The notes beneath the pieces were generated by a model, which saw only the letters and a list, made by a program, of their open reading frames with translations, did not search any database and had not been told where the DNA came from. From Glandiceps talaboti (taxonomy: Eukaryota > Hemichordata > Enteropneusta > Spengelidae), in contig NC_135553.1 of NCBI RefSeq assembly GCF_964340395.1, positions 8,031,001 to 8,095,000 of the forward strand: a DNA stretch of 64,000 bases. The letters run 5' to 3'. The translations under genes and the position numbers were made by a program. How positions within the stretch are numbered: position 1 is the first letter of the stretch; every line of letters starts with the position of its first letter. Positions 1 through 13,367 of this stretch are shown here, piece by piece.

Positions 1-201
1 GTTTTATTTCACAGGTAATTACGGTCTGTTAAATCAGTGACGATGTCGAATGTTGATGTGTTGTAATACTTTTCGAATTATCGGTAATTTGGTACAGTCA
101 TGTGATTTTACAGTAATAATATACACAATCTAACATTCAGGAATTTGTGATATGACCAATTGATGATATCTGATATGTCGTGATAATATGAGATATGAGT
201 A

Positions 202-241
<40 letters not shown>

Positions 242-308
242 TTCGTCGTTGCCGTCGTCACTACCACCACCATCATCACCACCACCATCACCATCACCAT
301 CACCATCA
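202..308. repeat. (CGT)n then (CAC/CAT)n microsatellite
   Basis: Trinucleotide array with an internal change of unit near 245-265. Confidence 0.95.
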
Positions 309-2091
309 ACACTGTTGGAAATTGCAAATCAACTTTGAAATGCAAAAGTGAAAATGTTGGAAATTGAAAAAAATCAACTGAGTAATACAAATTAAAAACA
401 TCGGAAATTAACAAACAACTACAACATTCACGGTCAACCCAAAGGCACTAACTGGCCATCGTAGAATATTGTAGTACATGTACTTTAAAAATTTATAGCC
501 TGAATGGCATAAAGTGCACGTTGACGCTACAAAATTGTCTACATAATACGTCATAGAGGGTTATTTCACTTGTGTTCTGCTTCGCTGTGAGAAGCACGGT
601 TAATACACCTGGGTATAAACACTTACGCATAAACCATTATGCATATTCATATTTGATTAGCCAATCAGTGCACGGTGAAGATAGCGCTATATAGCGACAT
701 GCGGTAAACGAAAGGTTCAAATATGTGATTATTGCGAAGTTGAGGGCACCATGAACCGTACAACATATAACCGTAATATGACAAAATGGGGACTTCTTGA
801 CAACACCCGATTATTCTAGCCTAAAGTTAAAGAAGTCAAATGAAAAGTAAGACTGGGTTTCACAAAACGAATAGTAGTGGAGGTTTTGTTAGTCGTATGA
901 CCTCATACTTTGCTCTAGGAGAAATGGAGCGATCTAATTATATAGTCAAATGGCCATGGATTGTCCATAAATATTGGCAAATGAGAAGAACACTTCGGAT
1001 GGTGCACTACTGATGTACGAATTGACAAGTATAACCAAATATAAAACGTGTCAGAACAAGTTTCCTAGGCACATAATTAAGTCATCTTACAACTGTACAT
1101 AATCATTTGCTTCTTTTCAAGAGTTTATATATATTAATGTATGATGAATTTTATTGTTTTTCAGTTGTGTAAATGTGACACTTGATAAATTGTTCAGTCG
1201 GCGTTGTAATTGGATAAAAAAAGATAAGTAAGGCTTAACAAAATAATTGTTTGGTTCCGGTCACCCAACCCCACCTAGCTTTTCACTGCCGACCCTAAAC
1301 TTTATTTTACGTATTTGAGAAAAAAAAATTGCAAAAAATGTTAAGTCTCACGAGAAATAGTGAATGCGGAAACTGACATCAACTTAAAAAGACAATATAA
1401 AACTGTTCCTCGAATCTGTAATGGCTGTACATCTGATAGGAAGAAATAAGCAAACAACACAGAGACCATTTGGAAAACAATGTAAACCTGAACAAGACAC
1501 TCGCACAGAAAAAAATAAACTAAAATAAAAATGTACTTATCCCACCTATTCTAAAATGAAGGAGGTCATCTTTGAAATTATATTGTAATTCTTTTCATAT
1601 TATAGAATAATAATGAAAGTTCAAATACTTGTCTACCATTTATTTTTAAAACCATAGAAAGTATTTCTTAGAAAAAAAATGCAATCTTAATGCAAGGCAA
1701 TAAACCAATAGTCTTACATGTAGAAAGCTTATCCGAAATGTATCTTGATTTTAAAATATTTAAAGATTACTGACTCAGGTAGCCAGTCATCCATTTCCAC
1801 ACATATTGATAAAGGACGCTGAAGTTGAATATGATCATAAACAATCACGTCCTAGCAGGTACCCATTTTGGACCGTATAAACAAATCCTGCAAACCGACA
1901 AAAGACTAAATTGTCTACCGTGTCCCAGCGAAGCCTTACCGGTATTATGGCCATTTGACTATAGAGAAAATGATGTACCAATTTTTGAACTTGATAGAGA
2001 TGTAATAGAAGTAGAATAGACCGAATCTTGCACAAGAACCAACCAAAAAACAAGCAAGTAAGCAAGCAGCCAGCCAGCCTAAAAAACCTCA

Positions 2092-2180
2092 AACAAACAA
2101 ACAAACAAACAAACAAACAAACAAACAAAATAAATAAATAAATAAATAAATAAATAAATATAAATAAATAAATAAATAAC
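2092..2180. repeat. (AAAC)n then (AAAT)n microsatellite
   Basis: Two adjoining tetranucleotide arrays, just outside the 2271-2484 MITE. Confidence 0.95.
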
Positions 2181-2270
2181 AAAAAACATAAACGGGTAAG
2201 GAGCAAATATTTACTATTTATTCAGTAACAAAAAGAACGTTATACCTACACGGTATCATTTATAATAACA

Positions 2271-2484
2271 ATGTGATTAAAATCTTACATGGTGAAAGCA
2301 AGTAGATGCATTTATTTACCTCCATTTCCATCGTTTAATGTCGTTTGTTTTGATCGCCGCCTTCCCACCAGCACAACTGGGAAGGCGGCAATCACCTGGT
2401 ACAAACAAACGACACAAAACGATGGAAAAAGAGGTAAATAAAGGCATCTAGCTGCTTTCACCATGTAAGATTTTAATCAGATTG
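2271..2484. mobile_element. Palindromic MITE, copy 1
   Basis: Near-perfect inverted repeat of about 97 bp per arm: GATTAAAATCTTACATGGTG on the left and CACCATGTAAGATTTTAATC on the right, with GCCGCCTTCCCA / TGGGAAGGCGGC at the centre around a 10-nt spacer. No coding capacity. A diverged relative lies at 40444-40593. It sits 240 bp beyond the MOXD1 stop. Confidence 0.8.
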
Positions 2485-2724
2485 CATATACAGAATTGGG
2501 TACAGCTCATGTATGTCATTATAGAAATGTCTAACTAATACTAATATTGTTAAATTTTACCACTAAAGTCACTAGTAAAGGAAATTAACGATAGGTGATC
2601 AAACCATATGATGATTCTAAAAAAAAAACAGATATACGTGACTCATTCAAAGTATGTTATGTAAAACAGCCAATCCCATTCGTTTACTCGCGCTCGTTAG
2701 TTTTCACTGTTACTCTCGCAGTTT

Positions 2725-3607
2725 TCACATGACCACGTGACCAAGCATAAACAGGGAGAGCACAACTGGTGTCCAACGATAGCCGAGAGTGTCGCCACCA
2801 TTTGATATCAAATCATCATCTCTGACGTCATCGTTACGATCGTTTGCGTCGTCCGGATCACACTGTCGATTGTAATCGGGCAACGGACTGGTAATGGTTG
2901 GCGGGAAATATAATGTGCTTGTCTGTAACAAACACAAGTTAAATGAGAATAAATGTCATGATTTATCACGTCATGAAAATTATCAAGTTAGTTCTACTGT
3001 TGAATGTAAAAAAGGAAATATTGAATGCAATTCATCCATAATGTGAACGTCATTAGAACAATAGCAAAAGGATGAACCATATGATTGCAATCATACACAT
3101 TTGCGCGCAAACTTTAGTGCACAGTATTCTAACTGCTAGACCCTCGAAATATCTACTAGTACTACTAAACGCGACCAGGTTGAAGGCTTGCCCTGGAGCT
3201 ACGCATCGTAGGTACCCTTACCCTCTGCTATTGTTTGGCAACCTTCCTAGCACAGATAGACCCAGGGCTTTACTAAGTTACTACAAGTCGACAGTTAACA
3301 GTTTATCGAACTTACATCCACATCGTCTTCCGATACGAGGTTCGATGAGCATTCTTCATACATCATTCCCTGTTCATACGCCAACTGTAGATTATTCCTA
3401 GCTTCATCAGTCCAGTTCATATGATTCATGTAATCAATCAGCGACATGTTGGCAAATCGGTCAGGTTTCTCAATTATGGGATACCTGTCTTCCCTGCAAA
3501 ATAATACATATGGGATACTATGTGTGTTGATGATTTATGAAATCCACCATCGACCGTCTCCCCTACACGGTCAACAAATGGCGAGGATGATGGTTGTGGT
3601 GTGGTGG

Positions 3608-3676
<69 letters not shown>

Positions 3677-5315
3677 CGACGACGATGACGATGATGATGA
3701 TGATGACGACGACGACGACGACGATGATGATGATGGTGGTGGTGGTGGTGGTGGTGGTGGTGGTGGCGGTGAAGTAAGAGGGGAGGAGGAGAGGGAGAAT
3801 GGGGAGAAAGGGAGCGAAGATGACCATACTGACGAGGAATATGATGTTGGCAATGGTTGCAGGAAAGTAGGGAAGGATGAATAAGAGATAGAATTTTGTG
3901 GTGAAGGAGAAGAGGAGGAGGAGGAGGAGGAGAAAGCGAAGATTTAGCTTGAATTCATGAGGTAGAAAATGAAGTTGTAATATCTGAAGGGATAGAGTAA
4001 TTGTTTTTAATATTACGAAGATGACAAGTAAATAGAATTGGAGAATTAATTTATAGTTCGTATCGACATGTACTTACACATATCTGATTTCCACACCAAT
4101 GGCTTGTGCCATGAAGTCAGGTAACAACATAGTTTGGCAGCTAAATAGCGATGTACGCGGATATACATAGAAGAAGGCCAGACACATCTCTTCCTGGGTA
4201 CCCAGTCCTCCCTATCAATAACAAATAAACCATACACATGTACGATGAACTAAGTCGATGTGTATGTACAGTAAAGATCCCAAAGCTCACATGCAGGAAG
4301 TGTACACTATTTTTCTTGTGACATCCACGGGTCGGTAATCAGTTCAATAGACAGAAACTTTCAAAAGATTAAGTATAAACTTTATGATCTCATAGTTTTA
4401 GAGAGAAAACATTTTCTCTAAGAATGGGTCAAGTCTAACAGTGTTTACTAAAAATGTGGCATCGAATCGAATGGAACAGTCTTGAGTCGTGAAATAAACG
4501 AAGAATAAACTTTTATATTTAGACAGTACGTGTACAGAAATAAAGCGTCACCATGTTACCACATCTTTTATTTCAAATACCCATTTTTAAAAGTGTTATG
4601 GTCGTGTTATATTCACTTATAATTACCCAGATAGGTGACTGACGATCCATCGATCCATATTCACATTGCACGACCAAGTTATCGCCCTGAAATAAAAGTG
4701 GGGTGATCAGATGATGAGAGGATGGTCACGTGATTAGCTTATTATGTCTTTGTTGATTTTGAATTAACTGTGAAAAATAAAACGAAGATCCAATAATAGT
4801 TTGTTTCTTTGTACATTGATATATACTAGGGGTACTGGCTGGAGAATAGTATACATTCAGTTATACTTTTGGAGTATAGACATAAAACTACTTTATTCCT
4901 TTTGCGGTGGTCAAAAGGGGAAATCAGAAAGTAAAGAATCCTGCTAGCATTGTTTTTTTGTGTGTTTTTTTTACAAGAATACTATAGTAGAAACAATCAT
5001 ACGTGAATTACTTACGGGTTGAATAATCACTTCCTCTCTTAAATAGCGTAGTTCTTGGAAATTGAAGTCATAGTTCATATCAACCATGACGTTTGGAAGT
5101 TCAAGTCCATCACGAACGTGACGTACACGTATAGCACGTCCTGCTAGATGGCTGTGTAACAAACCAGCAAAGACGTGAAGTTCGGTGGTCTCATTGGTAT
5201 CACGATTGAACAGGGCCTGACAGGTATACAATAATGTGAACTTACTGTAATTGTGTTTGATAGCTCAACTTATCGCTCAATATACTGACTGACTGACTGA
5301 ATAACTGACTGACTG

Positions 5316-5352
<37 letters not shown>

Positions 5353-8300
5353 TAGGTGTGAGACAACTAATGATTGAGTTAGAAGCACCGAATGTTGATT
5401 GATTGAGGGACTGATAAATTGTTTGTTTGTTTGTTTGTTTGTTTGTATGTTTGCTTGCTTGTTTGCTAGCTTGCTTGATTAATTGACCGACTGATTAGTT
5501 AATTGATTGATTGATTGAGTGAGTGAGTGAGTGAGTGAGTGAGTGAGTGAGTGAGTGAGTGAGTGAGTGAGTGAGTGAGTGAGTGATTAGTTGATTGGTT
5601 AGTTCGCTGTTTGACTGACTGACTGACTGACTGACTGACTGACTAACTGCTAGTAAGACTGCTGAACGAGAAGTTCATTGGTTTGCTGAATACCATAATA
5701 GTCAAATTGACTCTCAAAATTTTTTTACTTGATTACGAAACAAATTGATGCTGTAAGATATTAGTATCACAATTACGATTTTCTAAACTAGTGGAAGAAA
5801 AACAATTTCATAGAACAAACACTCTGCAAAATAATTTCATTTGACTGTAAATATCATTTTAGCTTCGAAATTACATCTGGTTTTTGTGTGGAATTTTTGC
5901 ATATCAATTATGCCAATCTGGATACGGATTAGCATAAGGTACATGTTATTGAGTGAAACAATTCTCTCACGATACACATAGCTTTCCTTGTTGAGAAAGT
6001 AACCTATACATTAACAGTTTCAGCTCATATCTGCATGGTAGTATGATATTGTTCTGAATTCACGATAACGTCGTCGTGTATACTACTGTACTTGAGTACT
6101 TCTGTATCGAATGTGCCTACCTACCTTTTCTGTGCATTCACCAGAGCAGTATGCAATGTTCGTGAAACTTTGAGACTGTGGTGGAATAAACGTCCCTCGT
6201 CCGACCATCACTCCTGTACGGAGGACAGTGGCATCGTATTCTCTAATGTTGGAGGTGTAGTGAACTCGTATACCAGAGCTGTCATACATTGCTGACGGAG
6301 GGAGAACACAAAGTATATGGAAAGACGTCTTTAATTTTAAATGGGCTATGGCAATTTCAAGCAACTGACTATATTTAAACTATGAACTCAGTTGATTTGC
6401 TATTGTTATAGCCATCTTTATGTTACACATATCAGTTGTGTAAGGAGGCTATTCTTCGCATATTAAAAACTTCTCGTCTGAAATTTGCTGTACTTCTAAA
6501 TCATTATTGTATGTATAATGTATACCAGAATTGATGATGGCAGTGGTGATGTGTTTTTTTTTTTTTTTTTTTGTTGTTGTTTTTTTTTTTGGGGGGGAGG
6601 GGAGTCGGGTGGTGGTAATGATGGTGATGATGATGATGATGATGATGATGATGACGATGATGATGATGATGATGATGAGGAGGAGGAGGAGGAGGAGGGG
6701 AGGGGAGGGGGAGGGGGAAGGAAACGAAAGCGTTGAAAAAGTAAAACACTCACTATCAATGTATGTAGGGTTATCGTAATGTGTTTCCATTATTACAAAT
6801 GTTGGATCACCAGGACCACCTAATGAGAAACCGGCTTTCTCTGGGAAATAGAAAGGCTGAAAGAAAATGAAAGACGTAATTCGATGTAGTAACCGATGGC
6901 CATTTAATGTGGGAACAAATATAAATTGACTGTGAAATAATATTATTGAACGTAACGCACAATTCAATCAAAACTAAGGAAACTCATCAACAAAAAACGG
7001 TGGTGTCGTATAAGCTTGCGGTAATATACGATTAATCTTATATGGTTATAAAGTCATTCCACCCTGTATGGGTGGCAAGCCTTCTTCCCTAAAAAATGAA
7101 GTGTGAAAAATATAAGCTACCAAATCTGCATTTTTCCCAAGCTCTATGTTTGGACACTTTTTTACTTGTCTTTTGTCTGGTGAGATATTTGGACACCAAC
7201 TCAAGTTGAACATAGGTCTGACTGAATTGGATGAAGAATGAACAAAATTCAGCATCACTTATCAGCCTATCATGGTAGTATCTTTATCATATTCAAGTGC
7301 AAACATATTCGTTTATACCAATATAGGAACCCTCTATCAATATTCTTACCCCTCCTCCTATTGCCCAAGAAATCACAACGGCGAAACAAGATCGCAAGTC
7401 TTCTGGCATATTTGGTGTGTAGCATTCTTCACTATATCCATGGTATGCACTTTCATTGAAGGATCCATAGCATTGGTAGACTAGGATGTGATGGACAAGT
7501 GCTTCGTTACCTGGTTGAATAATTGGTTCATACTGCAGTATATTAAACAGACAAAATAGTGTGTGAGTCCTAACACAAAGGTGTATTATTGTCATACATT
7601 TGATATGTGTATCTTAGATGAGCGTACTGTAATGTACGTAAAGATGAATGACAGCTCAGCACACTTGCTACAGATCAAGCAGTGTCGACACCATTCAATA
7701 CTGTAAAGCCTGGTTTCGCACAGTATAATGTACTCAGCATAGACACTAGCCCAATCTAAACGTAGGTCGTCCTAGGCCTACCTGAGGCAGTCCCAAGTCC
7801 TACCTGAGGTAGGATAGATTTGTGTCTAGACGTAGGACGGTTATGGCGTAGATATTGCGCTATCCCTCGTGACCCCGTCCTCACCCGGCCTGCTCGTCAA
7901 AAGGCGGTATAACTGAGTCAGGACGGTTTTGGGGCGGTTTCAGGACACGTTTGCGTTTACACGGGCTTCAACTATCCTGGATCCTACCTCAGGTAGGATT
8001 TTTAGTGTTGTGTAGGTGGGGCTACAGTGTCTATGGTATTCTGAATGAATTCGCGGTTGAATATTTGTCATAACATATGAAAGAGCAGGTATTAATAAAG
8101 TTTCGTGGGTGGGAAGATACGATATCGCGCGACAATCGTTTTCTCCTTCAATTTTACCGAATCGGATAGCGAATGTGTGCATCATAGTCTATGTATATAT
8201 TTAACACTTTGCTCAGCTGTTGAAAATTACTAGTATTATGCAGAATTTTGTACTTTATGGCCTCTAAATTCTTGGAGAAATTTTGAAATTTCCAAAGTAG

Positions 8301-11243
8301 ATGTTCCAAATCAACCTCCAGGTAAAAACAGTAGTCTGATATCGATAACTCAAAGATTGAAAATTATATATCGAAAATGTATTTTAAAATGCATCTTACT
8401 ACAAATTTCAACGTCATAAAAAAACAGCTGAGGATCTTACCATTATCATTTGATGTTTTCCATTGAACCTTGGTAGTACATAACCATGACAAATGTACGT
8501 TGTGTACTGGTGAGATGGTACTTTGACCTGCACAGAAAGATCACAGAAAATAATACATGCCATAAAAGTTACCCTAAACGGTACCTAACGCTTTACCGCT
8601 AGAATTAAAGCAACGGCAATATAAATCCTTCAAGTTGTTATATTTTGCTACATGTCACGTCATGAAAGGATACTCACAGCTGACATTCGGTCAGTAATGT
8701 CGCCATGACAACGTACGGTGTGCACCTGAATTACACTGGAACTTGTAGGCAATCAGTATTAGCACATTTCGATTGACTGGCTACAAACAATTTTCAAGCA
8801 TTTCGTCAGTACTTTCAGCAATTCCATCCTAAGTACAGTGGTGGCCAGTTTGAATTTAAGTAAATTTCGGCAATGCGCTAAATGCTAGAGAGGGTGACTT
8901 GAAATCTTTGAAATGCTTGAAACCCACTTACGTTATCATTCAATATCTCGAACGTCTGTACATCAACGTCATTTCCAATGTCAGTTATTTTTGGTTCATC
9001 AAGGAGATACAGACTACGAGAACCCCTCCTCTCACGTCCATGCCATGGTAGTGGTTTGTCGTCTTCGGGATCATCGGGATGGTAGGCCCAGATCAATCGC
9101 ACGGTATCACCCTAACATAAATATTCAAATATTTGAGCGGGTCCAGAACAAAAGAATAACAAAATAAATAGCAATTCTATCTAATCCTTACGGCGCCACT
9201 GATGTTACATGTAGATAGTTGTGTCCGTCACCGAATACCATACATCTATGAATGTGTGTGTGCATTTGTGTGTGTGTGTGTGGGGGGGGGAGCTTTTTCA
9301 CAGTACAATTATCAATCAATATAAAAACTAGAGAATTAACAATCAGAAATCCAATTACCTACCGTTATAATCCAATCCTGTGCGTCGTCACAAGTGTCAA
9401 GTTTTCTTTCAAACTTCAGAATTGTATGATCATCAATCTCGGCTCCATACAGTAATCTGTAGTCTTGCTTGTCGTCAACACTAGGCTCCCCATAATGCAA
9501 TGCGTGACGGTCCTGTGGAATCATTTAGGGGGAAAACGGTATATAAATGCTGTAATCGCAACATAGCACATATTGACACAAGAGAATGTACAAATTAATG
9601 TAAGTATCGTTGTATTTCTAGTCGGCCTCTATTTACTGCATGAGAACTTAAATTGTCAATATAGGGAGAAATCTTGAAAACATATTACACACGGACGATG
9701 TTCATGTTGACAATCCATAGTGCCTACATAATACAGTGGAGTTCTCTCCACTATCTGTGGTATATATATAGGCAATAGAGAACCACTGAGACCGAGGAAT
9801 TTCTCGAGAGTTTCTAGAGTATTTCTAATTAAGAAACTCAACTTGAAATAACAAGGAATTCTCTATCTTAAAAGACGATTTATATTTACATTTTTGTGAA
9901 GAAAAATTATTACTTTTAAAAGCGAAATTGTTAACTTTTTAAATTTGATGTTTGAAATGTTTTGACCATGCACTACTGTTAGCTCAGTAGACGTGCAAGT
10001 CGGTTTGAGTCCCTCTACCACTGTGGCCTTCAGACGAAGCTTCAGATATGTACTTTTCACTTTAAATGTATACGATTATGTAACTTTACATCAACAGAAA
10101 TGTTGGTAAATAGCAAATAATGAACTTGTGATGTTCTGAGTCATCGTATGACGTATGGGTGAAAGTTACTATGACCCACTTATACCGTGCCGTGTACTAT
10201 GTACGCTTTGGGGTTTTGTTGGCGATGATGAATTTAGTACTCGATCGGCTCTACAAATCTAGCTCTATGGCATTTACGGAACCTTAAAAGTATGACTTTT
10301 TCATCACATGTCCGATACTAGTACCAGGATGATATATTTAAGCTTGTCGATGTTGCTAAACACTATGAAACTGAGTGACATGCGCTGTTCCCTAACGTTA
10401 AGGCACCGCATTCACATATGATGATTTATAATCATGATAATCGAGTTGATACACATGTCACTGTGAGATGTTTGAAATATAATAACGAAATACTATAAAA
10501 TGCGTTTCTCTTGCGTCAGAAACGTTAACATTCTCTAGTTTTGAGGACGGGACTTTTATCCAAAAAGAGTTTAAATAGGCGATGATAGGTACAGTAACTG
10601 TTGATGAGACATAAACCAATTTAATAGATGATGCATTTCTCGTAATAATACCAGCAAATAACTATTGACAATGGTAAATAAAGCTTAAACTATTCCCCTC
10701 TAAAGGTAGCTCCTCCCTCTCATGTTCACTCCTTTCAATTCATATTCCCGCGATCATGTATATTAATTTTAAAGTTTCAGCTCAGAGTTCTCGCAAAAAA
10801 GAGAGAGAAAGATTCTGTGTCTGTTCTACCATTGCCATAAAAAGCCCGATATGCCTCGTGATTTTATGGCACCATTGAGGGAACATCATCATATTGTTAA
10901 AGACGTGAGTAAAATTTTGAAATCTTATAATATTCTTTTCCTCCCTCACCGTAAAGCGCTTCTTCCCGTTACTTTTCACCCATCCAATAACGATGTCCGA
11001 TCCAGTCATCCCACCGTTGGGGGAGAATCCAAACCCAACGTAACCAGTCGTCTGTACATGTACTTCGAAGACGATCTTCTCCGAGTCGAATTTCCAAAAC
11101 AGTTTATACCTGCCGTATTCGTCTAGGAAGGCTTCGTGTGTGAAGTCATCTTCAGTCGGATTTAACGGAGCTGCTTCAATCGCGAGCACATGTACAGTTA
11201 TCACGAGCGCCGTGAAGGCTACCCAAAGCGGTTGGTACACCAT
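2725..11243 (-). CDS. MOXD1: MOXD1-like copper-dependent monooxygenase (DBH-like), 12 exons
   Basis: Type II copper monooxygenase of the DBH/PHM family, expected to hydroxylate an unknown substrate in the secretory pathway. Coding exons read on the minus strand: 11243-10950, 9512-9363, 9111-8932, 8527-8441, 7532-7350, 6856-6754, 6291-6125, 5216-5016, 4686-4627, 4211-4078, 3493-3316, 2922-2725. All junctions are GT-AG and all phases agree, giving 644 residues (human MOXD1 is about 613). Residues 1-24 look like a signal peptide. A DOMON domain covers roughly 40-160 (GYVGFGFSP), then the two Cu2-monooxygenase domains. The copper ligands are present: His251-His252 (LVHHI) and His324 (ETHYDNP) for CuH; His409, His411 (LHSHLAG) and Met484 (EEMC) for CuM. 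The last 16 residues are hydrophobic, suggesting a membrane or GPI anchor. Introns carry microsatellites and a MITE (7738-8035). The start is the first ATG ahead of the signal peptide. Family assignment is very secure; substrate is unknown. Confidence 0.95.
3596..3765. repeat. (GAT/GAC)n and (GGT)n microsatellite in MOXD1 intron 10
   Basis: Trinucleotide array open in all frames; the poly-Asp and poly-Ser frames it creates are not genes. A short (GAG)n run follows at 3905-3932. Confidence 0.95.
5284..5645. repeat. Cluster of tetranucleotide arrays in MOXD1 intron 7
   Basis: (TGAC)n and (TAAC)n, (TTTG)n at about 5417-5460, (GAGT)n at about 5514-5585, and (GACT)n at about 5611-5645. Confidence 0.95.
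6553..6720. repeat. Poly-T/poly-G junction, (GAT)n and (GAG)n in MOXD1 intron 6
   Basis: A T-tract runs directly into a G-tract (about 6576-6600), followed by trinucleotide arrays close to the donor of exon 6. Confidence 0.95.
7738..8035. mobile_element. Probable MITE inside a MOXD1 intron
   Basis: Terminal inverted repeats CATAGACACTAGCCC and GGGGCTACAGTGTCTATG enclose 298 bp. Subterminal CCTACCTGAGGTAGGA on the left and TCCTACCTCAGGTAGG on the right add to the symmetry. The flanks GTACTCAG and GTATTCTG could be an 8-bp target duplication with two differences, which would suit a hAT-type MITE. Confidence 0.6.
8678..8725 (-). other. Possible cassette exon in MOXD1 intron 3
   Basis: A 48-nt segment flanked by AATTCAG (acceptor) and GTGAGT (donor), open in phase 0, the same phase as the exons on both sides. 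It would add 16 residues between the DOMON and monooxygenase domains. Part of it (CCGTACGTTGTCATGG) resembles the body of the next exon (ACGTACATTTGTCATGG). Either a partial duplication or coincidence. Confidence 0.2.
9252..9293. repeat. (GT)n with G-run in MOXD1 intron 2
   Basis: Dinucleotide array ending in nine Gs. Confidence 0.9.
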
Positions 11244-13222
11244 GTTTGATTCACGGTGCGTGTATATCGATTGGCTCGAGGTGGTATAATTCTTCCCCGG
11301 TCTGTAAACTTACGTTAACTTAACACTTTATTTGAAGGAGAACTTTGTAAATAGCTTTGTAAATAAAGGGTTTACATGGGTTTTGTTATTGAAATGAGAG
11401 AGAAAGAGCAGTTATTTGATTTGTAAGTAAAAGTTTTCAGAGCAAGTTAAATTTACGTCATGTGTCGATTCAATAGATTAAAGGGTCACTTCATAGTTAT
11501 GCCCCACAGAAGAAAATCTACTCCTTAACTGTCTACCATATAAAGAAAACATTTTGACACCTTCGTCTCATTAACGGCCGGGTCGATTCCTTTAAACGGG
11601 AATGCTTCGTCGGTCTTATATCATGCCAATTGAAAAATGTAAAATAACTATGTCAGAAAGCTTATCCATGGCTCACCCACAAAAAATAAACAAATCTGGA
11701 CAAAAAAAGATTCAACAATCTCATACAATTATTTGCAAAAGAATCAAGCGACTGATGATGACTAATAACTCTCCTGAAATAAATATACAATCGGACGCTG
11801 GAATTTACGGTTTTTGTGTATATACAATAACCCAAAACAGCTATACAATATCATTAGTAATATTGATGGGTGGACCTGCGTTCCAAGCCATTTGGAATAT
11901 CAGCCTGCAAGAAACGTATACATAGTGCATGTTACCCCCCCCCCCCCTACAGCAGTATAGAGGGTGCTATATTCCCCATTAGCGGTTTGCATTGTACAAG
12001 GCAGGGCAAGTGAACACATGCAAGATACTACTGCTGATACCGAGCCGTCAGCTTAATTTTAAGCAGATAAATACATTGTAAGGTACATGTAAGAACGCTT
12101 GGTATTGACTTAGATATGAGCATGACATCAGGTGATTCAAGAAAGAGTAACTTCAAAAGGGTTATAGACACTCAACAAAGTCAATGTTTTTATGTCCGAA
12201 ACATTATTTATTATTTGCTCACATTATATAAACCACATAAAATGTTATATTGTTGGGGGGGGGGGGGGGGCACCGAATTTAAATTCATCAATACATTATT
12301 CAATATTATATTATACCAGTATATTGATGGTGGAAATCGAGGGATCTGATTGGTCTAGACATCGAACTAGCGCGTCTAAAACGAGTGATAATGCACTGCT
12401 GGTACGATAATGCACTGCTGGCACGCGTCCAAATTTTGTTCGTCTACGAGCGTTGAGTTGTAGTCCGCCGTGCACGCGTGATACTGATAGTGAACTCTTC
12501 GAATTGTCAGAGGAGGATTTTCTCTCAATGAGACAATATTTTATGATAAATTATGAAGGAAATTTCGAGAGCAACCCAGTCATCGCGTATTTGTTCAAAC
12601 CATCGCCTACTACATGTACTAAGGTCAAGGCGCTATAGCGCTAGGCATGCACGAGATCGGTCCCAGCCCAGCCTCGGCGCGGCTGGAGTGGAAACATTGG
12701 TGAGCTGTCCTGTCCTGTCATAAAAATGAAGCAAGTGAAAGAGGTTACACTGGCCGACTTACCATTAATCTAAATAGAAATTTGTCTGGGATCCTGTCCT
12801 AGAGTATCAGTCATCAATCCGAGAGGGAAATCCTCAAACCCGAAAATTTACTGACGTAACTTCCAGTAATATAAATACATTGTAAATATCAACCTGTCTA
12901 TCATCATTTCACCGAGTCGCGAATTCAGCCGGGAACGATCGAAGCACGCTGTATTCAATAAACCACTTCAAGTTTATACCTTGAGTCAAACAGGTTGTTT
13001 ATTCATCACTGTGCACTTTTAATGAGCCGATCAATGTACAGATTATCCCTAGAAACGACGAGCAGATAAAATAAATCCAGTCGCTGCACGACGTTCACAT
13101 TGAGGCCAAGATCAGCTGTCTTGAAAAGCAGCGTTATTGTTATGCAAATTAGATACAGAGGCGCATATGAAACGTTATTTCTTATCTTGTTTCCGATATT
13201 TCAATATACTGGTATAATATAA

Positions 13223-13367
13223 TAGCGATAAACCACCCCTGGGGAAGGTATACCACTCGGTTTTGACCAGTGAACTCAATATATGCACGAGCGATAGCGA
13301 GTGCATATATTGAGTTCACTGGTCAAAACCTCTTGGTATACCACCCCCAGGGGGTGGTTTATTGCTT
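13223..13367. mobile_element. Palindromic MITE-like repeat
   Basis: Inverted repeat with arms of about 65 bp: GATAAACCACCCCTGGGG...GAGGTT-type sequence mirrored around a 14-nt spacer. The inner arms (GTTTTGACCAGTGAACTCAA and its complement, then ATATATGCA / TGCATATAT) are perfect. It looks like a young foldback MITE. No clear target duplication. Confidence 0.7.

Larger units (their letters stand above)
1..2270. other. Intergenic, left flank
   Basis: AT-rich sequence with the two microsatellites listed above. I see no coding exon, RNA gene or transposon with clear ends. Confidence 0.6.

Noticed and set aside
3474-3884. Long frames of poly-Asp, poly-Ser and poly-Ile
   Set aside because: They come from the GAT/GAC/GGT microsatellite, which is open in every frame.
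9975-10025. Possible tRNA-derived fragment (TTAGCTCAGTAG and GGTTTGAGTCCC)
   Set aside because: Box-like words are present but too close together, and no arms fold. Possibly an old SINE scrap.
12453-12638. 61-codon frame with ordinary residue use
   Set aside because: No recognisable family, no splice partner and no start context.
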